From positions 1-64,000 of the forward strand of contig JBNRMS010000072.1 of the NCBI GenBank assembly GCA_050309735.1: 64,000 nt of DNA, in the 5' to 3' direction. Below the pieces are notes generated by a model that saw only the letters and a program-made list of their open reading frames with translations, did not search any database and was not told the origin of the DNA. This document shows positions 27,481 through 36,780 of this stretch, in pieces (the stretch's first letter is position 1; each line of letters opens with the position of its first letter). This stretch comes from UMGS1002 sp050309735 (lineage in GTDB: Bacteria > Bacillota > Clostridia > Oscillospirales > CAG-272). Made by a program: the position numbers and the translations under genes.

Positions 27481-28116
27481 TCACTTGGCGCCATTGCAGA
27501 TCCGCATAGCCCCCTCAATGTCGCCCGAGATAATCTTCTCAACTCCGCACAGGACCGAGTCAAAAGAAGCGAAAATCACTTCCTGCTCTCGCTTATTAAA
27601 CTCGGAGAGAACCCAGTCAGACAGGTCATATTCGGGGTGGGGCGGGCTGCCCACCCCGATTCTGACACGCGGAAAAGCGTCGGTTCCAAGCTGAGATATT
27701 ATGCTCGCCAGTCCCTTTTGGCCACCGGCGCTCCCCTCTCGGCGCACCCGCAACCGCCCGACATCAAGATTTATATCGTCTGAGATGACGATGATATTCT
27801 CGGGGGGAATTTTATAGAAGTCGGCGCACTCGCGAACCGCCTCCCCCGAGTTGTTCATATAGGTCTGCGGGGCAAGAAGTATGGTGCGCCGACCGGCAAG
27901 CTCGGCCATGCCTGTCAGGGCGCGGAATTTCAGGCGGTCGACCTTTGCGTTTTGCTTTTGCGCAATGTAGCTCAATGCCATAAAACCCGCATTGTGGCGG
28001 GTGAGGGTGTATTTTGCGCCCGGGTTACCGAGGCCGACTATCATGTGCGTCGGCGGAGCGCTTGGTGTCGGCTCCCTTGAGGCGATTTTTTTGAAAAGTT
28101 CGAAGATATCAGGCAT
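27481..28116 (-). CDS. pth: Peptidyl-tRNA hydrolase
   Basis: 211 residues. Releases peptides from prematurely dropped peptidyl-tRNA. Catalytic His in LTRHNAGFMAL, Asn/Asp sites in GLGNPGAKY, PQTYMNNSGEAV, ISDDINLDVGRLRVRREGSAGGQKGL, and RVRIGVGSPP. There is a 24-residue N-terminal extension before the usual MIVGLGNPG start; no ribosome site supports starting at that inner Met (28044), and the one at 28116 is also weak. A consensus promoter lies 48 bases upstream and drives pth-mfd. Confidence 0.95.
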   Translation of the reverse strand: MPDIFELFKKIASREPTPSAPPTHMIVGLGNPGAKYTLTRHNAGFMALSYIAQKQNAKVDRLKFRALTGMAELAGRRTILLAPQTYMNNSGEAVRECADFYKIPPENIIVISDDINLDVGRLRVRREGSAGGQKGLASIISQLGTDAFPRVRIGVGSPPHPEYDLSDWVLSEFNKREQEVIFASFDSVLCGVEKIISGDIEGAMRICNGAK

Positions 28117-28163
28117 AAAAATTCCCGCCGCTCGCGCGGCTCTCTATTTATTGATTAAAGATT

Positions 28164-28192
28164 ATTATACATCATTTTCCATGGGATGTCAA
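28164..28192 (-). promoter_or_regulatory. Consensus promoter of the pth-mfd-prsA operon
   Basis: Minus-strand TTGACA (28192-28187), 17-base spacer, TATAAT (28169-28164). The rest of the gap to 28419 is AT-rich with an extended -10-like TGGTACAAT near 28270 and a good GGAGG before a four-codon open frame at 28310; no real gene seen. Confidence 0.8.
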
Positions 28193-28419
28193 ATATTTTT
28201 TGTGCGTAAACAAATAATGAACGCATTGTTAACAATGGATTATATTGTGGGGGCTTCCAATATTTTATGGTACAATTAAACCATAATGATGAGGAGGTGC
28301 AGTCCGATGATAAATATTTAATTTTGGAGAACCTTTTCTACAATGTGAGCTTGTCGTTTTTGTTCGGGTAAAACACAAATGAAAACAAACACACACATGA
28401 TTAAAGAAAGGAATTAGAT

Positions 28420-30368
28420 ATGAAAAAATTATTGCTGGTTTATTAGCATCCCTGTTAACAATATCGTAATTTTCAACGATATTCACATTTAATGCTTCAG
28501 CTGAAGATTCAACCTATGAAGCAGATACCGCACGCTACTCAAAAAATGATGTTTCGATTTATCTCGACGGAGAACAGCCCGATCAAGTAACCCACGGAGA
28601 TGAAATCAAATATTCTTACATTGTAGTTTCAGACATTGACGCTGATTACTATATCATCAATTATGAAATTAATAATGTGAAGAAAATAAGTGCGCCTGAC
28701 CGCATCTCATCTGCTGACGGTAAAGTAACAGTAAAAATTTCAGTGTCCGGCATTGGGGAAGCAAGCTTTTCGGTGGCGGTTACAGCCATAAAAGACGGCA
28801 AGGAGATATACACAAGCACGCAGAGTTTAGTATATTTCTACTCATGTGAAAAGTACGATTTTATAAACTATTACACATCAGGCGAAGCCAAAGATATGTA
28901 TTATCGCTATATGATAGCCGAAAAGCTTGTTGATGAGCGTGATGTGAAATGGTCTTATGAAGTATTTGTTGATGAAAAGTCTTATTACGAGTACGGTTCT
29001 GAATCTATTTACGAGACCAAATCATTACTGAACATTACCGTCCAAGGATACGTCAAATGGACGGATAATTATGGCAATCTTAAGCCTTGTAAGAATGTAG
29101 AAGTCAGAATATATGACACAGGGACATTTTCAAATTATTTGATTCGAACCGTTTACACCGATGCCAGCGGATTCTATTCAGCAACTTTTCCAAATGATAT
29201 GACTCCCGAAGAAAATGGTTATGACATATATGTGCACGCATATGCAAGAAACACCTCAGTCAATGTAGTTAACTCAAGCGGTATTACATATTTTACTTCT
29301 ACTCCAACCGATTACGATGTGCCAAGCAGTCCCATTCCTCTTGTTAAGAATATATCCATTCCTAACACCGGTGCAAATTCTGAACTATCATATCATGTTC
29401 ATCAGGCTGCTAATATGGCGGCAGAATTCATGAATTTATTAGAAGGCTCATTTCTTCCGAGCGTCAATGTACAATATCCGTCGCCTAAAAGCCAGTATAG
29501 CAATAATGTAATATACCTGAATCAAATTGATTATATGTATTGGGATGTAATACAGCATGAATACGGACATCATGTTCAGCGTTATTATAATATAACGGAC
29601 AGCCCCGGCGGAGATCATCATTATTCATATAATCTGGCTGACTCATATGGAAAATCAAACGGAATCAAGCTTGCCTGGGGTGAAGGCTGGGCAACTTACT
29701 TTCCGATATGGGTTCAGGACGCAATGGGAGCGTCCTCACTTGGAATTCCATATGTCGGCGATACGGGTTATAAATCATCTACGGATACGGTAAACGTGGA
29801 AGCAAGAACGGCATATGGATATGGAAATCTAAAATATGGGGAAGCAAATGAACTGTGTGTTGCCGCAATACTGCTTGATATAGCGGACGGAAACAACGAA
29901 ACATATGATCAAGTATATTTTGGGTATCAAACCGTATGGGATATCGTTAAAAACAATAATTGTTACACATTATCGCAGTTTATTTACAATTTGTATAATG
30001 TTACAAACAACGATCAAAAATTAAGAATCGGACGAATACTTGAGGAGCATGGCGTTGCCGCCATGCCAACGACACCGGTAGGCTCAACATTAAATTCGTC
30101 CAACAGAACATTTACATGGAGCGCAGGGGGCGGAAGTTCAGTATACCCAAATAATTCATTCAAAATATCTTTTTATAATTCCTCATTCACCAAGATATAT
30201 GAGACATACGCAATTACCAACACAAGTTATACCTTGACATTAACGGAATTATCAACTATACTAAATGGCACATCAGGTTCTACCATATACTGGTGCGTTA
30301 TAGCAACTCAGTCATCAACCCCATCGACAGGACCATATATATCATATTACAGAACAATTTACAAATAA
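28420..30368 (+). pseudogene. Secreted zinc metalloprotease-like protein with broken signal peptide
   Basis: ATG 28420 has AAAGGA seven bases upstream but reaches a stop after eight codons. One extra A in the run at 28423-28428 would give MKKIIAGLLASLLTIS, a signal peptide, which then meets TAA at 28467 before continuing in frame as FSTIFTFNASAEDS. From 28470 the frame is open to 30368. The only later start is GTG 28677, without a ribosome site. The body has a beta-rich region, a carboxypeptidase-regulatory-like domain (~LLNITVQGYVKW...), and a gluzincin-like site: HEYGHH, with WGEGWATYF ~45 residues later supplying the third ligand. C-terminal Fn3-like domain. AT-rich compared with neighbours. 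Confidence 0.75.
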
Positions 30369-30390
30369 ATCATAGGGAGCATACATAAAT

Positions 30391-31053
30391 ATGAGAATGA
30401 TTAGGGCAATCAGTTTAGTAATATTTCTTTTTGTTTTGCTGACCTCATGCAGTTCAAAACCCGCCGGAAATCAAGAGAGCGAGACAAAAGATGAAATTCA
30501 AACAGAGGATTCATGGGTGCCGAGTATTTCGTATTTATCATTATTAACTGTAGATTATGCTCCGGGCAAATGGTATAATGTCAATTCGGATGAAATATTA
30601 TTAAACGTTGCGTTCGGCACGAAGAAACCTCCGAGTATAACGCAAGAGGAGGATTACGCGCTGCTTGATGTCTATGAGCTTCCGGAAAATTTTGATTTTG
30701 ATTACGAAAATCTATCCCCAAAAGACCCGGGAGACGAATTGAATTTAATCCATTCATTCCGGATTGATTCGTACCGCGATTATCCCGATCCCTCGTCTCA
30801 ATACAATTCAGACAAGGGGGAATGGGAACACATGCTCCCGCTCGACGTCGGCCTGTCCTTTTTCGGGAGCGAGCTTGACGAAAATTATGGCAGGCTCATA
30901 ATTACCCTGCGCGTTTTCACCCGCGAGGACGAATTAATTATAAACTATAATTCTTTTGAAACCATTTATTTTATTAAGGAAAATGATTATATAACCTTCC
31001 TGCACCCCGACGAATATATAAAATATAAAATTAATATTTACGGACGCGGGTGA
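30391..31053 (+). CDS. Hypothetical lipoprotein
   Basis: 220 residues. N-terminal signal IRAISLVIFLFVLLTSCSS with lipobox LTSC, followed by an acidic linker (ESETKDEIQTED) and a mature domain with no recognised fold, rich in Tyr/Asp. It follows the broken metalloprotease gene by 22 bases, shares its AT-rich composition, and was probably transcribed with it. Start preceded by AGGGAG at 14 bases, weak. A terminator follows 40 bases after the stop. Function unknown; an accessory or inhibitor for the protease is possible but unsupported. Confidence 0.7.
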   Translation: MRMIRAISLVIFLFVLLTSCSSKPAGNQESETKDEIQTEDSWVPSISYLSLLTVDYAPGKWYNVNSDEILLNVAFGTKKPPSITQEEDYALLDVYELPENFDFDYENLSPKDPGDELNLIHSFRIDSYRDYPDPSSQYNSDKGEWEHMLPLDVGLSFFGSELDENYGRLIITLRVFTREDELIINYNSFETIYFIKENDYITFLHPDEYIKYKINIYGRG

Positions 31054-31093
31054 AACGACTACGCGGTCCGCCGGCGAAAAATCAACTTTTCCC

Positions 31094-31136
31094 GCGCCCC
31101 CCGACCACACATATGCCGGGGGCGCGGCACTTTTTT
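31094..31136 (+). terminator. Intrinsic terminator after the lipoprotein gene
   Basis: GCGCCCCC/GGGGGCGC stem with a 15-base loop and TTTTTT at 31131-31136. Confidence 0.75.
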
Positions 31137-31238
31137 ATGTGTTTTCAACCGTTTTGAATCTTTCTCTCACCAAAGGCGAAAAAACCATGGACTTTTTTCA
31201 AAAACTTGAAAATACATGTAGTATTTTTTTCAAAAGTA

Positions 31239-31247
31239 TGTTATAAT
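31239..31247 (+). promoter_or_regulatory. Extended -10 promoter of ppdK
   Basis: TGTTATAAT (TGn plus TATAAT 31242-31247) with no good -35 at 17 bases; lies 90 bases before the ppdK start. Confidence 0.5.
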
Positions 31248-31335
31248 GAGTGTTGAGCCTTATCGGTCAATCGCTCGTTGCCGGTAAACTCCTGATTTGT
31301 TAAAAACATTTATTATACACGGAGGATTCAAACAG

Positions 31336-33966
31336 ATGTCAAAGAAGTACTGCTATCTTTTTACCGAGGGTAACGCGAAAATGCGTGAGATTCTCGGCGG
31401 AAAGGGCGCCAACCTCGCCGAGATGACAAACATCGGTCTCCCGGTTCCCCAGGGCTTCATAATTTCAACCGAGGCCTGCACAAAGTATTACGAGGACGGC
31501 AAAAAAATCAGCCCCGAAATTAAAGCCGAAATCATGGATTACGTTGTTAAGATGGAAGAAATAACCGGCAAAAAGTTTGGCGACAAGGAAAACCCCCTGC
31601 TCGTTTCAATTCGTTCGGGCTCGCGCGCTTCAATGCCGGGCATGATGGACACAATCCTTAACCTCGGGCTTAACGACGAGGTTGTCGAGGTAATGGCTGC
31701 TAAGTCGGGCAACCCCCGCTGGGCGTATGACTGCTACCGTCGCTTTATTCAGATGTATTCCGACGTCGTTATGGAGGTCGGCAAGAAGTACTTCGAGCAG
31801 CTCATCGACAAGATGAAAGAAGAAAAGGGCGCACACGACGACGCAGAGCTCACCGCAGACGATCTTCATGAGCTTGCTGTTCAGTTCAAGGCCGAATATA
31901 AGTCAAAGCTCGGCACCGATTTCCCCTCGGATCCGAAAGAGCAGCTCTTCGGCGCGATCGAAGCGGTTTTCCGCAGCTGGGACAACCCCCGCGCGAATAT
32001 CTACCGCCGCGATCACGATATCCCCTACTCGTGGGGCACCGCAGTCAACGTTCAGATGATGGCCTTTGGCAACATGGGCGATACCTCGGGAACCGGCGTT
32101 GCCTTCACGCGCGACCCCGCCACAGGCGAGAAAAAGCTTATGGGCGAGTTCCTTATGAACGCTCAGGGGGAGGACGTCGTAGCCGGCATCCGCACTCCTA
32201 TGAATATCGAAAAAATGCAGGATATCCTTCCCGAGGTTTTTGCTCAGTTTAAAGAAAACTGCAAAATCCTTGAAAACCACTACCGCGATATGCAGGACAT
32301 GGAGTTTACCATTGAAGATAAGAAACTCTATATGCTCCAGACCAGAAGCGGCAAGCGCACCGCCAAGGCGGCGCTTAAAATTGCCTGCGACCTTGTCGAC
32401 GAGGGTATGATTACAGAGCAGCAGGCGCTTATGATGATCGACCCGCGCAACCTTGACACACTTCTGCACCCGCAGTTTGATGAGAAAGCCATTAAAAACA
32501 CCGCCCCAATAGGCAGGGGCCTTGGCGCCTCGCCCGGCGCTGCCTCCGGACAGGTAGTATTTACCGCTGAGGAAGCGAAAAAGTGGAACGACGCCGGCAA
32601 GAAGGTTATCCTTGTCCGCCTTGAAACCTCACCCGAGGATATTCAGGGAATGAAGGCTGCCGAAGGTATTCTCACCGCCCGCGGCGGAATGACCTCACAC
32701 GCAGCCGTTGTGGCACGCGGAATGGGCAAGTGCTGCGTTTCGGGCTGCCAGGAAATAATCATGAATGAGGCCGAAAAGTGCTTCTCGCTCGGAGGCCGTG
32801 ACTATAAGGAAGGCGATATAATCTCGCTTGACGGCACGACCGGTAATATCTACGGAGAAGCTATTCCGACGGTCGACGCGACTATTGTAGGTGAATTCAG
32901 CCGCATAATGTCGCTTGCCGATAAATACCGCCGCCTCTCGGTTCGCACCAATGCCGACACACCGAGCGACGCCATAAAGGCTCGCGAGCTGGGCGCCGAG
33001 GGAATCGGCCTTTGCCGCACCGAGCACATGTTCTTTGAGGCAGACCGTATTGCGGCCTTCCGCGAGATGATTTGCGCGGACAACGTGGCGGCGCGAGAAG
33101 CGGCGCTCGATAAGATTCTGCCCTATCAGCAGAGCGACTTTGAGGCGCTTTACGAAGCACTTGAGGGCCGCTCGGTCTGCATCAGATTCCTTGACCCGCC
33201 CCTGCATGAGTTCCTTCCGACAGAGGAGAACGACATCGCCAATCTTGCTAAGAGCCTTGGCAAGAGCGTTGCCGATATTAAAGCAATAATCGCGTCGCTC
33301 CACGAGTTCAACCCGATGATGGGTCACCGCGGCTGCCGCCTAGCAGTCACCTACCCTGAAATTGCAAAAATGCAGACTCGTGCCGTCATTCGCGCTGCTA
33401 TCAGCGTGGCCACAAAGCATCCCGATTGGAATATCGTGCCTGAAATCATGATTCCGCTGGTCGGAGAGGTTAAGGAATTCAAGTTTGTTAAAGATGTCGT
33501 TGTCGAAACGGCCGATGCCGAAATTGCCGCTGCCGGAGCCAGCCTCAAATATAAGATTGGCACCATGATCGAAATTCCGCGCGCAACGCTGACCGCCGAC
33601 GAGATCGCCAAGGAAGCCGATTTCTTCTCGTTCGGAACTAACGACCTGACCCAGATGACCTTCGGATTCTCGCGCGACGACGCCGGGAAATTCCTTGACG
33701 CATACTACGACACAAAGATATTCGAGAGCGATCCCTTCGCCCGCCTCGACCAGAAGGGCGTTGGCAAGCTGGTTAAGCTGGCAGTCGATCTCGGCCGTCC
33801 GGCCAATCCCGAGCTTCACGTGGGTATCTGCGGCGAGCACGGAGGCGACCCGTCGTCTGTCGAGTTCTGCCACAACATCGGGCTTGACTATGTGTCCTGC
33901 TCACCCTTCAGAGTTCCGATTGCCCGCCTTGCGGCGGCTCAGGCGGCGCTGAAGAATAAGGCTTGA
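31336..33966 (+). CDS. ppdK: Pyruvate, phosphate dikinase
   Basis: 876 residues from the ATG at 31336, which has GGAGG ten bases upstream and gives the usual family start MSKKYCYLF and length; an ATG at 31297 would add 13 residues without a ribosome site. It interconverts pyruvate + ATP + Pi with PEP + AMP + PPi, typical of glycolysis in anaerobic Clostridia. ATP-grasp N-terminal domain (GGKGANLAEM, ISIRSGSRASMPGMMDTILNLGLN), phosphohistidine domain GGMTSHAAVVARGMGK with the catalytic His, and PEP-binding TIM barrel (MGHRGCRL, SFGTNDLTQM, CGEHGG). Codon use matches highly expressed genes. Confidence 0.97.
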   Translation: MSKKYCYLFTEGNAKMREILGGKGANLAEMTNIGLPVPQGFIISTEACTKYYEDGKKISPEIKAEIMDYVVKMEEITGKKFGDKENPLLVSIRSGSRASMPGMMDTILNLGLNDEVVEVMAAKSGNPRWAYDCYRRFIQMYSDVVMEVGKKYFEQLIDKMKEEKGAHDDAELTADDLHELAVQFKAEYKSKLGTDFPSDPKEQLFGAIEAVFRSWDNPRANIYRRDHDIPYSWGTAVNVQMMAFGNMGDTSGTGVAFTRDPATGEKKLMGEFLMNAQGEDVVAGIRTPMNIEKMQDILPEVFAQFKENCKILENHYRDMQDMEFTIEDKKLYMLQTRSGKRTAKAALKIACDLVDEGMITEQQALMMIDPRNLDTLLHPQFDEKAIKNTAPIGRGLGASPGAASGQVVFTAEEAKKWNDAGKKVILVRLETSPEDIQGMKAAEGILTARGGMTSHAAVVARGMGKCCVSGCQEIIMNEAEKCFSLGGRDYKEGDIISLDGTTGNIYGEAIPTVDATIVGEFSRIMSLADKYRRLSVRTNADTPSDAIKARELGAEGIGLCRTEHMFFEADRIAAFREMICADNVAAREAALDKILPYQQSDFEALYEALEGRSVCIRFLDPPLHEFLPTEENDIANLAKSLGKSVADIKAIIASLHEFNPMMGHRGCRLAVTYPEIAKMQTRAVIRAAISVATKHPDWNIVPEIMIPLVGEVKEFKFVKDVVVETADAEIAAAGASLKYKIGTMIEIPRATLTADEIAKEADFFSFGTNDLTQMTFGFSRDDAGKFLDAYYDTKIFESDPFARLDQKGVGKLVKLAVDLGRPANPELHVGICGEHGGDPSSVEFCHNIGLDYVSCSPFRVPIARLAAAQAALKNKA

Positions 33967-34005
33967 GAGAATATATTGCTTAAAGTTCAACAAAAGTGAG
34001 CTTTG

Positions 34006-34037
34006 TGCCTTTGCCCTCGCTCTTGAGGGCAAAGGCA
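34006..34037 (+). terminator. Hairpin downstream of ppdK
   Basis: Perfect 13-bp stem TGCCTTTGCCCTC/GAGGGCAAAGGCA with a 6-base loop 40 bases after the stop; no U-run, so possibly an mRNA-stabilising hairpin ahead of the next terminator. Confidence 0.5.
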
Positions 34038-34094
34038 GCAAACACCAAGGCGGCACAATTTTCCTCTCGCATAGATAGTATAAAAACATATAAC

Positions 34095-34126
34095 CGCCGG
34101 TGGAGCTTTATAAAGCTCCACCGGCG
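34095..34126 (+). terminator. Terminator hairpin of ppdK
   Basis: 16-base perfect arms CGCCGGTGGAGCTTTA and complement, followed by TGTCTGTTTGTTTT. Confidence 0.75.
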
Positions 34127-34232
34127 TGTCTGTTTGTTTTACAAAATATAATGCAAGCTCCTTTTTTAGTTAGCGTTTGATTATCGCCCTGCCTAAAAAC
34201 AAGTTATCGATAGCTAACTTCGCTTGTTGTAC

Positions 34233-34263
34233 AAAAAAGCACAGCCGCTTAAATCGGCTGTGC
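34233..34263 (-). terminator. Intrinsic terminator of the truncated host gene
   Basis: Minus-strand stem GCACAGCCG/CGGCTGTGC, 7-base loop, then TTTTTT at 34238-34233; 8 bases after the stop of the gene remnant at 34271. Confidence 0.8.
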
Positions 34264-34270
34264 CTTTATA

Positions 34271-34506
34271 TCAGTCTATATATTTAAATTCGAGAGGAAT
34301 TCCATGCCGGTCAAGTATCTGTACGTCGCGCAGCAATACTATTTCTGATAAATTGCCGCCGCTGTTGCTGACACCATGAGCAAATGCTCGAAACACAAAG
34401 CCCGATTCGTCGATAAGCTCGGCATAAAGGCTCAAGCTATCGCCGTCGTTTATGGTAAACGACCTGTTAAGACTTATCGCAAACCCGTAGTCATGATAGC
34501 TGTGCT
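34271..34506 (-). pseudogene. 3' remnant of a host gene truncated by the integrative element
   Basis: Reading the minus strand from about 34506, a frame is open for ~78 codons to TGA 34273-34271. It encodes a beta-like C-terminus (YHDYGFAISLNRSF..., SLSLYAELIDESGFVFRAFAHG, ...EIVLLRDVQILDRHG) and ends right before its own terminator. Codon use matches host genes. No start codon or upstream part exists: at ~34506 the sequence switches to element DNA. I do not recognise the family; the 5' part was not found on the other side of the element. Confidence 0.65.
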
Positions 34507-34537
34507 GTGGAGCCGCTGATTGGTGAGTCTTCCCAAT

Positions 34538-34603
34538 GCCGCATGAACAGAGTTTTCGGACTCTGTTTTATCGGCATGGGATTCAAGCTCACCGTCATGC
34601 GGC
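34538..34603 (+). promoter_or_regulatory. Structured attenuator-like leader of the element
   Basis: Outer arms GCCGCATGA (34538-34546) and TCATGCGGC (34595-34603) enclose a terminator-like hairpin ACAGAGT/ACTCTGT (34547-34566) followed by TTTTA. The nested arrangement suggests alternative folding that controls read-through into the regulatory gene at 34657. Confidence 0.5.
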
Positions 34604-34656
34604 TCTATTTTTGTCTCGTCCATCCGCTGCTCCGCGCCAGCGGAAAGGACAAGACA

Positions 34657-35058
34657 ATGAAAACCCCTATCGAATTTGACTACGATCTCTGGACTACGGA
34701 GGAAGGCAAGTGCATGGTGCGCGTGAAGCTCACTGGCGAAGTATGCGAGGTCAGCAGAGAAACCATGAGAGTTCTACGCAACGAGGAAAAGAAGCTCAGA
34801 CGCTCTAAGACCGGAGTACCTATTGCCGGTTGCAAGGATGAGGATGAGACGGCAACTCTTCTTTCGCTTGATTTTGTCAGTGTGCAGGATGCAGAAGAGA
34901 TGAGTCCTGCTTGGCTGGAAGACCCGAACGATTTGGAAGAAACAGTTCTCACTTCCGTTATGGAGCAGGAATTCCGTTTCCGTTTCTTCTTTGAAGGGGC
35001 GGCTCGGAGCGATCCTCGGAGGGGTGAGAGTCCCATGATACTGCTTTACCGGTGGTAG
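34657..35058 (+). pseudogene. Sigma-factor-like regulator of the element, C-terminally damaged
   Basis: Start ATG 34657 has AAAGGA seven bases upstream and gives MKTPIEFDYDLWTTEEGKCMVRV..., a well-known start of small sigma-70-like proteins on clostridial conjugative transposons. The conserved part runs through SVSPAWLEDPNDLEETVLTS-type sequence to VMEQEFR. After that, the expected region-4 helix-turn-helix is missing and 25 unrelated residues (FFFEGAARSDPRRG...) reach a stop, giving 133 residues. An internal deletion joining the gene to its own 3' flank explains this. In intact elements it likely regulates int/xis; here it is probably inactive. The comparison with intact relatives is from memory. 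Confidence 0.7.
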
Positions 35059-35132
35059 TCCGCAGCATTCCCTATTCAGCAGGGGCGCGAGCTGCAAATA
35101 TGCTGGAACACAATTTATCATCAAAAACTATG

Positions 35133-35168
35133 GGCAGCAGTTGTCAACCGACTGCTGCCTATCCTTTT
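35133..35168 (+). terminator. Hairpin upstream of the excisionase gene
   Basis: GGCAGCAGT/ACTGCTGCC stem with a 9-base loop, then TATCCTTTT; likely a terminator or attenuator between the regulator and xis. Confidence 0.6.
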
Positions 35169-35206
35169 GCTGATAAAGCAAAAACAAATAAACGGAGGTG
35201 AGACGG

Positions 35207-35446
35207 GTGAATACCGCATCAACCATTTCTCAGCGCGATGCCTATAAGCTCATGCTAAAAGACTATCCCGATGTGATGAGCATTGAGCAGATGTGTGAAA
35301 TACTCAGCATCAGCACAAAGACCGGCTATCGTATTCTGCGCGAAGGCAAAATCCTTAGCCTCAAGGTCGGCAGAGCCTATCGTATTCCGAAGGCTCATCT
35401 TTTCACTTATCTCTGCATCGGCTGCGGAGAAACAGTGAACGCATAA
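35207..35446 (+). CDS. xis: Excisionase / helix-turn-helix protein
   Basis: 79 residues starting at GTG 35207, eight bases after GGAGG; the GTG at 35198 overlaps that site. A MerR/excisionase-type winged helix is visible: MSIEQMCEILSISTKTGYRILREGKILSLKVGRAYRIPKAHLFTYL. In Tn916-like elements such proteins bend DNA at the element end and steer the integrase to excision. Located 125 bases before int on the same strand, the usual xis-int order. Appears intact. Confidence 0.85.
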   Translation: MNTASTISQRDAYKLMLKDYPDVMSIEQMCEILSISTKTGYRILREGKILSLKVGRAYRIPKAHLFTYLCIGCGETVNA

Positions 35447-35570
35447 GATTTGGACTCAAAAAGTTTACAAAAAAGTGCGTCAGTAGGTCCTCCAATTCGA
35501 ACCCGGTTCTGGTATAATAGGATCCCGGTATAAGGTAGGTGTTACTGCTACGCAAGAAGGAGGATAATAA

Positions 35571-36731
35571 ATGGTAGCAGGACATCTCCGCGAAAAAAAA
35601 GGATATTATTACGCCGTGTTGAACTACACCGATTCTCTCGGAAAAAGAAAGACCAAGTGGATTTCTACCGGACTTACTGTTAAGGGAAACAAAAAACGCG
35701 CCGAAGCCATCCTGATGGATGCGCGACGCAATTTCAATCCCGAAGAGCCGAAGGTCATGAACGGGGACATCCTGTTCGCGGACTACATGGAACAATGGCT
35801 CGACATTATCAAAAGCTCGGTTGCAGTCCCGACATTTGCTTCTTACTCGACCACGGTCAAAAGGGTCGTCGCACCGTACTTCCGTGAAAAGGAGATCACT
35901 CTCAAGAATCTGACCGCAAAGGATATTCAGGAGTTCTATATGAAGGAGCTCCAGCGCGTCAGTGCTTCCTCGGTCATCCATTATCATGCCAACATTCATA
36001 AGGCTCTCAAGTATGCCGTGAAGATTGACCTGATTGATGTAAACCCGGCAGATAAGGTTGAACGTCCGAAGAAGGATCGCTATGTCGGCAGCTTTTATGA
36101 TGCCGATGAGGTCAACGCTCTCTTCGAAGCAGCTAAAGGAACGAAACTTGAGCTTCCGATTCTGTTCGGCGCATTCTACGGTCTGCGACGGAGTGAAGCA
36201 ATCGGTCTGAAATGGGATGCTATTGACTTTGAGCAGAACACGATCACCATCCGTCACACAGTTACTTCTTGTGACCTGGACGGCAAGCGCGTTCTGGTCG
36301 CATCCGACACCACCAAGACCAAATCGAGTATGAGGACGCTCCCGCTTGTTCCTTTCATGAGAGAAAGACTTCTCGCCCTAAAAGAAGAACAGCAGGAAAA
36401 CCGTCGTTTGTGCGGACGCAGCTATATCAAGGACTACATCGGTTATGTTTGCGTAAACGAGATTGGTGATCTGATTAAACCTCACTATGTTACTGAGAGT
36501 TTTCCGAAGCTGCTCAAGGCAAACGGGCTGAGACACATCAGGTATCACGACTTGAGACATAGCTGTGCCTCGTTACTTCTGGCAAACGGTGTTCCCATGA
36601 AGCAGATTCAGGAATGGCTTGGTCACAGCGACTTCTCAACCACGGCAAACATTTACGCACATCTGGATTATAGCTCGAAGCTGACTTCGGCTGACGCGAT
36701 GCTCAATGGTTTGGGACTTGCTCCGAACTAA
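35571..36731 (+). CDS. int: Tyrosine-type site-specific integrase
   Basis: 386 residues. N-terminal arm-binding AP2-like domain (YYAVLNYTDSLGKRKTKWISTGL), SAM-like core-binding domain at ~60-160 (FADYMEQWLDIIKSSVAVPTF...), then the catalytic domain. Catalytic residues: Arg in FYGLRRSEAIGLKWD, Lys in the following beta-turn, HDLRHSCASLL, and GHSDFSTTANIYAHLDY with the nucleophile Tyr. Full length for Tn916/Tn1549-type integrases. It sits 50 bases from the 3' end of a tRNA-Ser gene, its likely attachment target. AAGGAGG site is at ~10 bases. Confidence 0.95.
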   Translation: MVAGHLREKKGYYYAVLNYTDSLGKRKTKWISTGLTVKGNKKRAEAILMDARRNFNPEEPKVMNGDILFADYMEQWLDIIKSSVAVPTFASYSTTVKRVVAPYFREKEITLKNLTAKDIQEFYMKELQRVSASSVIHYHANIHKALKYAVKIDLIDVNPADKVERPKKDRYVGSFYDADEVNALFEAAKGTKLELPILFGAFYGLRRSEAIGLKWDAIDFEQNTITIRHTVTSCDLDGKRVLVASDTTKTKSSMRTLPLVPFMRERLLALKEEQQENRRLCGRSYIKDYIGYVCVNEIGDLIKPHYVTESFPKLLKANGLRHIRYHDLRHSCASLLLANGVPMKQIQEWLGHSDFSTTANIYAHLDYSSKLTSADAMLNGLGLAPN

Positions 36732-36780
36732 AAAAGAAAAGCCAGCAGCCGGGAAAACCGGCTACTGGCGGACATTCTGG

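Larger units (their letters stand above)
34507..36780 (+). mobile_element. Degraded integrative element (ICE remnant) at tRNA-Ser
   Basis: The segment carries the recombination end of a Tn916/Tn1549-like clostridial element: structured leader, sigma-like regulator fragment, excisionase and tyrosine integrase, all on the plus strand and ending 50 bases from the 3' end of tRNA-Ser. Conjugation, replication and cargo genes are absent, so it cannot move on its own genes. The left edge is inferred from where the truncated host gene stops being coding. No copy of the tRNA 3' end was found at the left edge, which suggests that the left half was lost by deletion. Confidence 0.7.
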
